A stretch of 32,971 bases of DNA, from contig JAQVFZ010000005.1 of NCBI GenBank assembly GCA_028697025.1, positions 1 through 32,971 of the forward strand, given 5' to 3'. The position numbers were made by a program, and so were the translations under genes. Below, one piece after another: positions 1 through 7,577 of this stretch. The DNA is from Candidatus Izemoplasmatales bacterium. Lineage in GTDB: Bacteria > Bacillota_I > Bacilli_A > Izemoplasmatales > Hujiaoplasmataceae. The notes under the pieces are model-generated. The model was not told the DNA's origin. It did not search any database and was given only the letters and a program-made list of their open reading frames with translations. The stretch's first letter is position 1; each line of letters begins with the position of its first letter.

Positions 1-39
1 ATCGTGACTATTGAGGAATTAGACGCGTTTTGCAATTAA
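1..39 (+). CDS. possible C-terminal tail of an unidentified gene (partial)
   Basis: Frame 1 is open from the window edge to a TAA at 37-39 and would encode the tail IVTIEELDAFCN. It is too short to identify, and an open stretch of 12 codons can occur by chance. It is plausible as a gene end because hairpins follow it within 20 bases. Confidence 0.25.
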   Translation: MVTIEELDAFCN

Positions 40-54
40 AAAATAACGTTTATT

Positions 55-124
55 GTGAAGTATGAGATTAATGGAATCAAAATCAATGATTGATCTCATA
101 TTTCACACGATATAAACCATATCG
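55..124. repeat. two consecutive inverted repeats next to the insertion sequence
   Basis: Arms 55-68 and 93-106 form a 14-bp stem with one G-T pair. A second hairpin has 6-bp arms (CGATAT 108-113, ATATCG 119-124) and a 5-base loop. Neither is followed by a good T-run on either strand: the plus strand continues into nine A. They may be the 3' end of the unidentified leftward gene or a damaged terminator. Function unknown. Confidence 0.4.
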
Positions 125-136
125 AGTAAAAAAAAA

Positions 137-161
137 CTAACGTTTGGTGATAAAAGTTGAT
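137..161. repeat. left terminal inverted repeat of the insertion sequence
   Basis: All 25 bases match the reverse complement of 1270-1294. The repeat directly abuts the A9 run at 128-136. Confidence 0.9.
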
Positions 162-173
162 ATTTGAAATTGT

Positions 174-1073
174 TCATTTTAAAATATCGGTTATTCCTTT
201 ATCATTTAAGTAATTTTTGTAGTTTATTGTTTTTGTGTTTTTCATAATTCTAATGTGTAAATCTTCTATCATTTTATTTTTAGCTATAATATGCTGCCGA
301 TGATTTTCAATATTTTCAATTGAAAGATGATTATATCGATAGACAAAGAAATTTAAGTAATGCTGTATGTTTTTAATTCTATAACCACAATGTTTGAATA
401 AGTATCGTTTCAAATTACTATGAAATGAATCAATATAGTCCGTCGAATACAATTCAGTTGGCTCTCTTCGTGGATCTATGAGTTCACATTTATATTGATT
501 CATAAATTGCTTCTGTTTCGGATTACCATCATGGACAAATCTTTCAACTGATTCAATATTAATATTACATAGTCTTTTGTAATCTTCAGGCATGGCCATG
601 GCTCGTGAAGAAATTTTTGCGATACACGTACCACCTAAATCAATGAGTGTAATCACACATAACTGATTGAAAGATAATCCACGATAATCTAGCCCATCTT
701 GTCTGATCAATTTATATTTCTTATCTCGAATTCTAATAAAAGTTTCATCAATGAGAATGATTCCATTTAATCTTACTTCGTCTTGATAATTCATAAGCGA
801 ATGAAAGACGAGATATCGATAGTAATGGGCGGTTTTTATATCTATTTTTAAGTTTCTTGCTATGACACTTAATGTGACATCATCTACCATATATCCAATG
901 AACTTTTTAAATGTGTGTTCGCTTGTTTTTAGATACTTAATGGGAGAGTTATTTAAAATAAAAGTTTTCTTACAGGACTTACAATAATATCTTTGTACTT
1001 GTTTTTTTGATAAACCATTCTTAATTAATTGCTGTTCGGTTCCACATTTAGGACAAATGTATAATTTGGTCAT
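174..1073 (-). CDS. transposase with N-terminal zinc ribbon and DDE core (IS1595-like)
   Basis: The product is 299 aa from the ATG at 1071-1073. It begins with a zinc ribbon (CPKCG, then YYCKSCKKTF, residues about 7-37) that would bind the element's ends. A helical region follows, then an RNase-H-like catalytic core: IDETFIRI supplies the first Asp, VHDGN a second acidic position, and the segment around DSFHSNLKRYL with a downstream FVYRYN resembles the H/N-containing end of IS1595 transposases. The frame stays open upstream to a TTG at 1128-1130, but that part crosses two long inverted repeats and has no ribosome site. The ATG used here has a weak GGAAC about 8 bases upstream. The gene is intact, so it is probably functional. 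An IS1-related family is the alternative. Confidence 0.75.
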   Translation of the reverse strand: MTKLYICPKCGTEQQLIKNGLSKKQVQRYYCKSCKKTFILNNSPIKYLKTSEHTFKKFIGYMVDDVTLSVIARNLKIDIKTAHYYRYLVFHSLMNYQDEVRLNGIILIDETFIRIRDKKYKLIRQDGLDYRGLSFNQLCVITLIDLGGTCIAKISSRAMAMPEDYKRLCNINIESVERFVHDGNPKQKQFMNQYKCELIDPRREPTELYSTDYIDSFHSNLKRYLFKHCGYRIKNIQHYLNFFVYRYNHLSIENIENHRQHIIAKNKMIEDLHIRIMKNTKTINYKNYLNDKGITDILK

Positions 1074-1086
1074 AAGACGTTCCATA

Positions 1087-1180
1087 ACGAGAAAAGCGAG
1101 CACTCTACCCCAAGGAACGTCGCCAAACAATTCGAGGGTAAAGTACTCGCTTTTCTCGTCCCTTATTAGAATTGTTTGGC
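1087..1180 (-). promoter_or_regulatory. interlocked inverted repeats in the transposase leader
   Basis: Two inverted repeats alternate. Arm A (1087-1104) pairs with A' (1142-1159), 18 bases with one C/T difference that is a wobble in RNA. Arm B (1122-1133) pairs with B' (1169-1180), 12 perfect bases. The order A-B-A'-B' allows a pseudoknot or two mutually exclusive hairpins in the transposase mRNA leader, with one arm ending about 14 bases before the start codon. A likely role is damping transposase translation, especially of read-through transcripts from the tRNA-Tyr gene. Confidence 0.6.
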
Positions 1181-1186
1181 AGATTT

Positions 1187-1192
1187 ATTATA
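1187..1192 (-). promoter_or_regulatory. -10 element for the transposase gene
   Basis: A perfect TATAAT lies on the reverse strand just upstream of the leader repeats. No clear -35 box is seen at 16-18 bases, so the promoter is probably weak. Confidence 0.45.
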
Positions 1193-1294
1193 CCATTTTT
1201 CAAGTTTGTTTACATTTGTTTTTTTAGTAAACGTATTTTGGCTAAATTTGGGTTAAAGGTAAAATCGTCATCAACTTTTATCACCAAACGTTAG

Positions 1295-1321
1295 AAAAAA
1301 AAATATCAGCATCAGCTGATA
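1295..1321 (-). terminator. terminator of tRNA-Tyr, with the insertion sequence in its T-run
   Basis: Reading the reverse strand, a 7-bp stem TATCAGC/GCTGATA with a 4-base loop (1304-1321) is followed by nine T (1303-1295). It lies 7 bases after the CCA end of tRNA-Tyr. The T-run is exactly where the insertion sequence begins, so insertion duplicated rather than destroyed it. Confidence 0.8.
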
Positions 1322-1327
1322 ATTAGA

Positions 1328-1412
1328 TGGTGGAGGGGGACGGTTTCGAACCGCCGAACCCGATGGGAGCAGATTTACAGTCTGCCGCGTTTAGCCTCTT
1401 CGCTACCCCTCC
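1328..1412 (-). tRNA. tRNA-Tyr (anticodon GTA)
   Basis: This 85-base gene has acceptor GGAGGGG pairing with CCCCTCC, discriminator A and an encoded CCA. The anticodon loop is CTGTAAA, giving GTA for Tyr codons TAC/TAT. The long variable arm is typical of bacterial tRNA-Tyr, and the T-arm GGTTCGAAACC is canonical. It is transcribed from the strong promoter at 1430-1458 and ended by the adjacent terminator. Confidence 0.97.
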
Positions 1413-1429
1413 GTTTATTTTGCTATTAC

Positions 1430-1458
1430 ATTATAACAAAACCATATTTAAAATGCAA
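1430..1458 (-). promoter_or_regulatory. promoter of tRNA-Tyr
   Basis: On the reverse strand TTGCAT (1453-1458), a 17-base spacer and TATAAT (1430-1435) form a near-consensus sigma-70/A promoter. The -10 box ends 17 bases before the first base of the tRNA. Confidence 0.85.
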
Positions 1459-1513
1459 CTACATTTTTCTAAAAATGACAATGGTGATTATTATGCTTTT
1501 TTGGCTTAAAAAG

Positions 1514-1542
1514 TTATATAAACTAATAAATCATGATATAAT
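1514..1542 (+). promoter_or_regulatory. probable promoter of mgsA
   Basis: A perfect TATAAT (1537-1542) lies 34 bases before the start of mgsA. The -35 region at the right distance (TTATAT, 1514-1519) is poor, so basal strength is likely modest. Confidence 0.55.
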
Positions 1543-1576
1543 CTATAAGTAGCCTTATCTCAGGAGGAAATTTAGA

Positions 1577-1939
1577 ATGATTATCGCTTTAATAGCCCAT
1601 GACAAGATGAAATCGGAAATGATTGATTTCGCAAAAAAATATCAGGCAACCTTAAAAAAACATAATCTAGTCGCTACCGGAACAACCGGTCATAGAATTA
1701 TTGAAGCCACAGGTTTAAATGTCAAATGTTTTCGCTCAGGCCCTTTGGGTGGAGATCAAGAAATCGGTGCGGAAGTGGCAAACGGAAAAATCGATTTAAT
1801 TTTCTTCTTTCGCGATCCATTGACTGCACAACCTCATGAACCAGACGTATCAGCATTATTGAGATTATCTGATGTCTACAAAATACCTTTAGCAACAAAT
1901 ATCTCTACCGCAGAACTTATCGTTCATTCAATACATTAA
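1577..1939 (+). CDS. mgsA: methylglyoxal synthase
   Basis: This 120-aa enzyme converts dihydroxyacetone phosphate to methylglyoxal and phosphate, a cytoplasmic bypass of lower glycolysis used when phosphate is short or triose phosphates build up. The family signatures are clear: IALIAHD at the N-terminus, TGTTG (phosphate binding), [12 protein letters not shown], and [15 protein letters not shown] containing the catalytic Asp and His. Length is slightly below the usual 125-150 aa of the family, with no missing motif. The ribosome site AGGAGG precedes the ATG by 8 bases. The gene stands alone, with its own promoter and a strong terminator overlapping its stop. Confidence 0.96.
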   Translation: MIIALIAHDKMKSEMIDFAKKYQATLKKHNLVATGTTGHRIIEATGLNVKCFRSGPLGGDQEIGAEVANGKIDLIFFFRDPLTAQPHEPDVSALLRLSDVYKIPLATNISTAELIVHSIH

Positions 1940-1965
1940 AGGCTCTCAAACTAGAGAGCCTTTTT
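1938..1965 (+). terminator. terminator of mgsA
   Basis: The 7-bp stem GGCTCTC/GAGAGCC (1941-1947, 1954-1960), extended by three A-T pairs, has a 6-base loop and is followed by TTTTTATTT. It also contains the stop codon of the convergent reverse-strand gene, which may share it, though only a short T-run follows on that strand. Confidence 0.9.
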
Positions 1966-3072
1966 ATTTAAAACTATAACAGGAATCATCATTTCATCCT
2001 TGATTAAACCAGCATGAGTAGCTTTGTGAATATGTTTGGCGTTTTGTAATCTAAAACTGTATTTATCAATAGCCAAAGAAAAGTAGTCCCCTAAAAAGCC
2101 TTCTGTTCTCGGGCTTTTTTGGCCCTTACCGAACAATTCCATCTTCAATAAATCTTGGCTTTTATACAAAATAAACTTATCTTTGAAATGTTTGTTGAAG
2201 GCATTTTCAAACTCTTCACGCTTATCATCTTTAATATAGAACGCTGTCGCTCTAGCTTCTATTGCTGGCTGATGAAGAAAGGTACTGGTTATGTCTTCAT
2301 ATTCCCAAAGGTTGATTCCTTCAATATCTATTTGTCCGTGGTCAGCGGTAATTAATACTAAAGTATCTTCATTGATTTTATCATATAAATATTGAATTGC
2401 TGAGTCTATTTCTTTAATATGATTTGATATAATTTCAGACTGAGTTCCAAATTCATGAAGAAAAGTATCAAGCTTATCCCAATAAGCATAAATGAAATTT
2501 TGTTGTCCATTACCAAGGGTCTTGATTACAGTATCGATCTGATCTTTAATGGTTTTGTGTTCCTTTATTCGAAATTCCGGAAAAATCTCATGTGTTTTTA
2601 CATCTGGATTTTTTTCATTGATCAACTCATATATATATTTAACTTTAACGTATTTATCACTAACATTATAATCAAATTTATATAATTCGTCATAATAGTC
2701 TTGATTTAAAAAGAATACGACGTTTTTGTCTTCCTCTTTAACATATTGTTGCCATCCAATCCAACCTGTAGCCACTGGAGGCAAACCAGTAGTTGCGGTT
2801 GTTGTCGCTGCGACTGTTGTTGAAGGAAAAACTGTCGTTACATCTATAATTTTCTTTTTGTTTAAAAACTCTGATACTTCTTTGTGTTTGTTCAAAATTT
2901 CACTGCCCATGGCGTCTACAAGATAAAGTACAACATTCTTGTATTTTTTATCCAGTATTTTGTCAAGCGAATCCAATCCTTTATATCCCAAATTTACTCC
3001 ATAAAATTTTAAAATGGAATTTGTTATACTCAGTAAAGAATTATCATAATCGGGAAACACGATATTCGCCAT
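1951..3072 (-). CDS. alkaline-phosphatase-superfamily phosphodiesterase/nucleotide pyrophosphatase-like protein
   Basis: The product is 373 aa with the metal-enzyme core of the type I phosphodiesterase/nucleotide pyrophosphatase branch. Visible residues: Asp53 in LYLVDAMG (metal), the Thr nucleophile in VFPSTTVAATTTATTG (about Thr86), Asp202 and His206 in KLDTFLHEFG, Asp244-His245 in TADHGQ, and His353 in KATHAGL. These would bind two zinc-type metals and hydrolyse a phosphate ester or diester; the substrate cannot be read from the sequence. No signal peptide or membrane segment is evident, so it is probably cytoplasmic. The ribosome site AGAGGT lies 8 bases before the ATG. It starts 3 bases after the MATE exporter gene, so the two are probably co-transcribed. 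Confidence 0.8.
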   Translation of the reverse strand: MANIVFPDYDNSLLSITNSILKFYGVNLGYKGLDSLDKILDKKYKNVVLYLVDAMGSEILNKHKEVSEFLNKKKIIDVTTVFPSTTVAATTTATTGLPPVATGWIGWQQYVKEEDKNVVFFLNQDYYDELYKFDYNVSDKYVKVKYIYELINEKNPDVKTHEIFPEFRIKEHKTIKDQIDTVIKTLGNGQQNFIYAYWDKLDTFLHEFGTQSEIISNHIKEIDSAIQYLYDKINEDTLVLITADHGQIDIEGINLWEYEDITSTFLHQPAIEARATAFYIKDDKREEFENAFNKHFKDKFILYKSQDLLKMELFGKGQKSPRTEGFLGDYFSLAIDKYSFRLQNAKHIHKATHAGLIKDEMMIPVIVLNKKAL

Positions 3073-3075
3073 AAA

Positions 3076-4470
3076 TTAAACCTCTTTTCTTGTTTTCGGT
3101 AAGAATTTAACTTTACTATAAAGAAAAGCTCCGACCAAAGCCGCGAGAACGTTACTTGCAAGCATTGCATACCAGATTCCCATAGGTCCCAAATCTGTAT
3201 ACTTGTTAGCCAATAATATCATTGGTAGTCTTAAAATCCATAACCTTGTAATCGCCAAAATGAATGACTTTTTCGTTTCTCCGCTTCCTTGAAACGCAGA
3301 TAAATATACTTGGAACAAAGCCATCAAAGGTAAACCGATTCCAATCCAAAATACATAGGTTGTAGCGTGTTTAATTGTGTCTGAGTCCTTGCTGAACAAG
3401 TGAACTATCGATTCTGAAAAAGGCAACAAAATTATAATTCCCACAATCATCATGATTACAGAAATTACTATACCTTCTCTTACAGATTTTTTAGCTCGAG
3501 GAATGTTTTGCGCACCTACGTTTTGAGCAATATAGATAGCGACTATCGACGATACAGCAGATACCGGGAACATTACCAATGAAGAAATTCTATTGCCAAT
3601 GTAAAAAGCTGCGGAAACGCTTGTTCCGTAAGCGTAAATCAATGAATTCAAGATAACAAAACCCACGGCTTGTATTGATTGGCCCGTGGAAGCGGGAATA
3701 CCTATATTGAATATATCGCCTATAATCGTCTTATTCAATTGTTTAATATTGAAATTCACGGTCAAACTCTTTTTGGATTTCAATAAAAAGAATATTATTA
3801 TCGGTAATATAACCGAGTGAGCTGTCACAGTAGATAAGGCAGCTCCCGTTACGCCCATATTAAGTGACAAAACCATAATTGGGGTCAGTATTATATTTAA
3901 AGCTATACCAATTGCATTGACAACGACCGGAGTTGTTGTATCTCCAGTAGCTCTTCTTACAGCTTCAAAGGCATACATCAAAAACAAAATCGGCAATTCA
4001 AAACTTCTTATCCTTAAATATGTAATTGCAAAGGTTAAATCAGATCCCTCTGCGCCCATCAATTTTAAAATATATGGAGCGGATAAATAAACAATTGCAG
4101 TAAAAAGAATCCCTAAGAAAACGGAAATATAAACAGTATTATTTGAATATTTCTTGGCAGTATCGTAATCTCCTTTGCCCACATACTGACCAATCAATGC
4201 ATTACCAGCGACACTAAGTCCCATACCAAAAGAAATAAAAATGAAAAAGATTGGCCATGTTAGTGCTACTGCACTTTGCATAGAAGTAGCAAGTGATGTT
4301 CCAGCATCGGTAACTCCATCAACCATACCCAAGAAAATGCCATCAACAATATCATGAAGAGTTTTTAGTACATTGACCAGGAACACTGGAAAACTTAAAT
4401 ATAATAGTCCCTTCCAGATTGGATTTTTATAAAGAATTAAATTCGTTCGATCATCAATTTTTGTGTTCAT
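3076..4470 (-). CDS. MATE family multidrug/sodium antiporter
   Basis: This 464-aa membrane protein belongs to the MATE exporters, which use a sodium or proton gradient to expel cationic drugs or metabolites. About twelve hydrophobic segments are visible, in two similar halves. Typical features include LSFPVFLVNVLKTLHDIVDGIFLG in the first helix region and GQYVGKGDYDTAKK, a form of the conserved G-Q-x-x-G-A motif after helix 2. The frame is open another 38 codons upstream, but that extension runs into the tRNA-Thr gene. The ATG at 4468-4470 has the ribosome site AAGGTGAG and is the real start. No promoter is seen between it and the tRNA terminator, so it may depend on read-through from the tRNA transcript. 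The exported compound is unknown. Confidence 0.9.
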   Translation of the reverse strand: MNTKIDDRTNLILYKNPIWKGLLYLSFPVFLVNVLKTLHDIVDGIFLGMVDGVTDAGTSLATSMQSAVALTWPIFFIFISFGMGLSVAGNALIGQYVGKGDYDTAKKYSNNTVYISVFLGILFTAIVYLSAPYILKLMGAEGSDLTFAITYLRIRSFELPILFLMYAFEAVRRATGDTTTPVVVNAIGIALNIILTPIMVLSLNMGVTGAALSTVTAHSVILPIIIFFLLKSKKSLTVNFNIKQLNKTIIGDIFNIGIPASTGQSIQAVGFVILNSLIYAYGTSVSAAFYIGNRISSLVMFPVSAVSSIVAIYIAQNVGAQNIPRAKKSVREGIVISVIMMIVGIIILLPFSESIVHLFSKDSDTIKHATTYVFWIGIGLPLMALFQVYLSAFQGSGETKKSFILAITRLWILRLPMILLANKYTDLGPMGIWYAMLASNVLAALVGAFLYSKVKFLPKTRKEV

Positions 4471-4487
4471 AGACTCACCTTTTTTAA

Positions 4488-4527
4488 GAAAATAAATGTG
4501 GCGTACTGTAAAATCAGTACGCCACAT
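4488..4527 (-). terminator. terminator of the tRNA-Val/tRNA-Thr transcript, in the MATE gene leader
   Basis: On the reverse strand, 13-bp perfect arms (4515-4527 and 4496-4508, core GTGGCGTACTG) close a 6-base loop and are followed by TTATTTTCTT. It lies between tRNA-Thr and the MATE start codon. Confidence 0.8.
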
Positions 4528-4554
4528 CCATGCTTTACGCATAATATTTGTGAG

Positions 4555-4631
<77 letters not shown>

Positions 4632-4632
4632 A

Positions 4633-4708
4633 TGGTGGAGGTTGACGGGCTCGAACCGCCGACCCTCTGCTTGTAAGGCAGATGCTCTCCCAGCTGAGCT
4701 AAACCTCC
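4633..4708 (-). tRNA. tRNA-Val (anticodon TAC)
   Basis: This 76-base gene has acceptor GGAGGTT pairing with AACCTCC, discriminator A and an encoded CCA. The anticodon loop is CTTACAA, giving TAC (Val). It is the first gene of a two-tRNA transcript. Confidence 0.97.
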
Positions 4709-4727
4709 ATTTTTCACTCGCATAAAG

Positions 4728-4756
4728 ATTTTACTATTTATTAGTTTTATTGTCAA
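4728..4756 (-). promoter_or_regulatory. promoter of the tRNA-Val/tRNA-Thr operon
   Basis: On the reverse strand TTGACA (4751-4756), a 17-base spacer and TAAAAT (4728-4733) match the consensus well. The -35 box overlaps the distal arm of the upstream operon's presumed terminator. Confidence 0.85.
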
Positions 4757-4789
4757 GAAAAAAAATTAAAAATCCTATTTTTTTTCTTG
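4754..4789 (-). terminator. A/T-armed inverted repeat, presumed terminator of the glm-cit operon
   Basis: Perfect 13-base arms at 4777-4789 and 4754-4766 (CAAG plus A8 against T8 plus CTTG) flank a 10-base loop. They lie 10 bases after the stop of the citX-citG fusion. The second arm supplies its own T8 run in the transcript. A stem made almost only of A-U pairs is weak, so termination may be partial. Confidence 0.55.
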
Positions 4790-4798
4790 TTTAATAAT

Positions 4799-6058
4799 TC
4801 ACTCTAAGAACTGATATTTTTCGTTGAAAACTTTAATAAACACCGTTACGACCAACAAGTCAGCGCTACCGCCAAAACTCAAGTTATTTGCGATACAATA
4901 ATCGTTTATTTTCATGACATCCTCAGTGTTATTTAAATCCAATCCCGCGAACATTTCTTTTATACACAAATACTTTTCATATGAACCAGCTCTTTGATAC
5001 AAGGAAGTATCTTCACTATTGATGATAAGAAAAATCAAAGTTTGAATTTTTGAATAAGTGGATAAATCAAATAGCTTCTTTAAGGCTTCTTTTACTGTTG
5101 AAAAGCCTGACAATGCTTCTCCTCTTATGCCTTTAATAGAGTGTTCTTGAAATGCCTTGTCACCATAACTAGCACTAGAGTAATCATAATCCAAAAAGAG
5201 TTGTTTTGCAAATGATTGGCTTATATCAAAAATTGTTCTCTTTTCATATCTAGATAATTTATATCCTATACTTGAAATTATTAATCCTAAATTAAAAATT
5301 AAGCCCTTATAGGCGTTGACACCTTGAGTAGCTTTAAACATAGCTGTTTCAGCGCTTTTTCCTATACTTTGAAGATTTCTGATTAAGTCAATTTCCTTCA
5401 AATTTTTAAATGTTTCAAAAAACATCTCAATCAGATAAGGCATTATTGCTTCTTTTGCTTTTATCATCAATTCATAGTTCATATCTGGATGACTTCCCGA
5501 TGTATAGGGAGTTACCAAACCAAATTTGGGATCGAGTTCTAACTCTTCCATTATACTCTGATTTAAAATTTGAGAAATGCTATTTTCATAAAACATTTTA
5601 GCTTTCTTATCTATTATATCTAATATCTCTAAGTCAGTATGTCTTTGATTCCTCATGCAAAAAGAAGCTTGATTATCGCAGATTATGCATTTTCTTTTTT
5701 GTTCCCTAATCGTTACAGTTCCATATCTATCATATACATCCAAGTCAATAAACCTACCCAACTTATGATGTTCTTCGATTGATATCATTTGTCTTTTTAT
5801 CGATTTGGCCTCAAATCCATTTAATAAAATTAAAACAAAAGGACCATCACCATTTTGATGATAGTCGTAAGTAACGGATGGAAATGATTTAAGGATAAAA
5901 GAAAAAGCGTTGATCAAAAGATAAGATAAATAATTGTTCTTTTCTGTGCCGGGCATGTTTGCTTTAATGCTGACGACAGTTTCATAAAAGTTTAAGTACT
6001 CTTCTATAAGTTTTGATCTTTTCTCTCTTCCCGACAGTATGTCATCTAAAATATTCAT
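4799..6058 (-). CDS. citXG: fused holo-ACP synthase CitX / triphosphoribosyl-dephospho-CoA synthase CitG
   Basis: This 419-aa bifunctional protein makes and attaches the 2'-(5''-triphosphoribosyl)-3'-dephospho-CoA prosthetic group to the lyase acyl carrier protein CitD. Residues about 1-150 are CitX-like: GRFIDLDVYD at 101-110 and the conserved R-x-C-x-x-C...C...R-H segment (Cys124, Cys127, Cys134, His140). Residues about 155-419 are CitG-like: TSGSHPDMNYELM near 187-198, the AETAMFKATQGVNAYKG helix, and GGSADLLVVTVF near the end. Fusion of the two activities is known in some bacteria. It is the last gene of the operon, overlapping citF by 17 bases. CitG normally uses ATP and dephospho-CoA. 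Its presence shows that the CitDEF complex is assembled with its special cofactor. Confidence 0.85.
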   Translation of the reverse strand: MNILDDILSGREKRSKLIEEYLNFYETVVSIKANMPGTEKNNYLSYLLINAFSFILKSFPSVTYDYHQNGDGPFVLILLNGFEAKSIKRQMISIEEHHKLGRFIDLDVYDRYGTVTIREQKRKCIICDNQASFCMRNQRHTDLEILDIIDKKAKMFYENSISQILNQSIMEELELDPKFGLVTPYTSGSHPDMNYELMIKAKEAIMPYLIEMFFETFKNLKEIDLIRNLQSIGKSAETAMFKATQGVNAYKGLIFNLGLIISSIGYKLSRYEKRTIFDISQSFAKQLFLDYDYSSASYGDKAFQEHSIKGIRGEALSGFSTVKEALKKLFDLSTYSKIQTLIFLIINSEDTSLYQRAGSYEKYLCIKEMFAGLDLNNTEDVMKINDYCIANNLSFGGSADLLVVTVFIKVFNEKYQFLE

Positions 6059-7568
6059 CTTTAACTTTTCTCAAGACATCAAGATATGTGCCATCTCGAT
6101 ATTCGACATAACCGATGATTTTCTCGTCTGTTTCAATATGTCTTGGTACACCGGTAATATTATGCGTGATTGAAAGCAGTTCTTCAATTTTATATAATGT
6201 AAACGGACTATCTTCAAGTTTTTTCAAAAGATCTTTTCGCAATGGGTTTACCGCAATCCCTCTTTCGGTAATCAAAATGTCAATATCCGATCCTGGAGTC
6301 GTCACTGTCATAACCCGCTCTTTTATAATTGGTATTCTCGATTTAATCAATGGTGAAATAATTATTGATACTTTTGATCCATAAGCTATATCAGCGTGGC
6401 CGCCGCTACCGCCGATAAGATTGCCCAAAGAATCGGTAGTGACATTGACATTAAAGTCTAAATCTATCTCTGTAGCACCTAATATGACAAAATCTAGTTG
6501 ATTACAGATTGGATTATCTTCAAAAGGATTTCCATACTCACTAGCAGACATCGCCAGATGGTTTTTATTCTTAGCAAATGAAGTCACGGCTTCCAAATCA
6601 AAACACTGAACATCATAGAGATTCTTGAACAAGTCCTTTTCCAACATATCTACATATGCTTTAGTGATTCCCCCTGAGGCAAAACTTCCTATTATGCCAT
6701 TTTTAATCATAATATCTTCCACAAATTTAACGACTGCTAAAGATGTTTTTCCTGCACCTGTTTGCATGGAAAAACCATCTTTTATCAAACCAAGATAGTT
6801 CAACAAATTAGCGCAATCTTTAGCGATTTTTAACCCTATTGGATCCTTTGATACTTCAGTAGTTCCTGAAACAATGCCACCTCTGTCTCCGATTGAATCG
6901 ATAACTAATACATAATCAACGTATCTGCCGTCAATTTGGTGAGCTACCAGGGTGTCTACTAACGTATCAGTCACTAAAACAACTTTTTTTGCATATTCTA
7001 AGTCACTGATAGCGTACCCTAATGTACCACAAGCACTCTTTCCAATCGCGCCATGGCCATTACCAAATTGATCGACTACCGGACAAGCAATAAAAGCAAC
7101 ATCTATTGCCAGATCTCCGCTTTCAATCGCTCTCGATCTTCCGCCATGAGTATTCATAATCAACTTACCCTGAAGATATCCTTGACTTATGGTATCGGCA
7201 ACAGGGCCATTTAAGTAATTGGTATGAATATCAGTAACATTGCCATTCTTGATTAAATCAACCAGGTTTGTATAACTAGGAAAAATCGAACTTGGAGCGA
7301 GATGGATATTTTTTAAATCTCTTTTTTCTATTTCCTTCGCAACCAATTGAATGACTTTATCACCATTTCGCAAATGATGATGAAATGATAGAGTCATTCC
7401 TGATGTAATATTCAAGGCATTGAATACTTCATCGATATTGTGTAAAAAAACAGTTTCATCTGTTTTGCTCTTCTTAGAAACTGTTTTTCTTATTCTATTT
7501 AAATGTTCGTCGCTGGAGACAAAAGGTTTTAAATTATCAGGTATGAATCTTTTAACTCCATTAATCAT
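6042..7568 (-). CDS. citF: citramalate (or citrate) lyase alpha subunit, acyl-ACP transferase
   Basis: The product is about 508 aa. CitF-type subunits swap the acetyl group on the CitD carrier for the substrate acid (citrate or citramalate), giving acetate. Family features: the SFHHHLRNGD region, NTHGGRSRAIESGDLAIDVAFIACPVVDQFGNGHG, and the glycine-rich GGSGGHADIAYGS near the C-terminus. The gene follows glutamate mutase and methylaspartase genes, whose product mesaconate is hydrated to (S)-citramalate. Citramalate is therefore the likelier substrate, but sequence alone does not separate the two lyases. The frame opens with GTG-ATG-TTA-ATG. I choose the ATG at 7566-7568 because AGGTG lies 6 bases before it. 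Confidence 0.85.
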   Translation of the reverse strand: MINGVKRFIPDNLKPFVSSDEHLNRIRKTVSKKSKTDETVFLHNIDEVFNALNITSGMTLSFHHHLRNGDKVIQLVAKEIEKRDLKNIHLAPSSIFPSYTNLVDLIKNGNVTDIHTNYLNGPVADTISQGYLQGKLIMNTHGGRSRAIESGDLAIDVAFIACPVVDQFGNGHGAIGKSACGTLGYAISDLEYAKKVVLVTDTLVDTLVAHQIDGRYVDYVLVIDSIGDRGGIVSGTTEVSKDPIGLKIAKDCANLLNYLGLIKDGFSMQTGAGKTSLAVVKFVEDIMIKNGIIGSFASGGITKAYVDMLEKDLFKNLYDVQCFDLEAVTSFAKNKNHLAMSASEYGNPFEDNPICNQLDFVILGATEIDLDFNVNVTTDSLGNLIGGSGGHADIAYGSKVSIIISPLIKSRIPIIKERVMTVTTPGSDIDILITERGIAVNPLRKDLLKKLEDSPFTLYKIEELLSITHNITGVPRHIETDEKIIGYVEYRDGTYLDVLRKVKDEYFR

Positions 7569-7577
7569 TAACATCAC

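Larger units (their letters stand above)
137..1294 (-). mobile_element. complete insertion sequence, IS1595-like
   Basis: The element is bounded by perfect 25-bp terminal inverted repeats (137-161 and 1270-1294, outer end CTAACGTTTGGTG...). It is flanked on both sides by nine A (128-136 and 1295-1303), consistent with a target duplication of 8 or 9 bases; the exact length cannot be fixed in a homopolymer. It carries one transposase gene on the reverse strand that fills most of the 1158 bp. The family call rests on the zinc-ribbon plus DDE transposase and the 8-9 base duplication, as in IS1595 elements. The terminal sequence itself is not one I recognise. The intact gene and perfect ends suggest recent insertion. 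Confidence 0.85.

Noticed and set aside
1074-1130. 19-codon N-terminal extension of the transposase from a TTG
   Set aside because: There is no ribosome site, and the stretch is occupied by the leader inverted repeats.
1327-1509. 60-codon open frame starting MVEGDGFEPPNP on the plus strand
   Set aside because: It is the antisense of tRNA-Tyr; this peptide is a well-known false product of tRNA genes.
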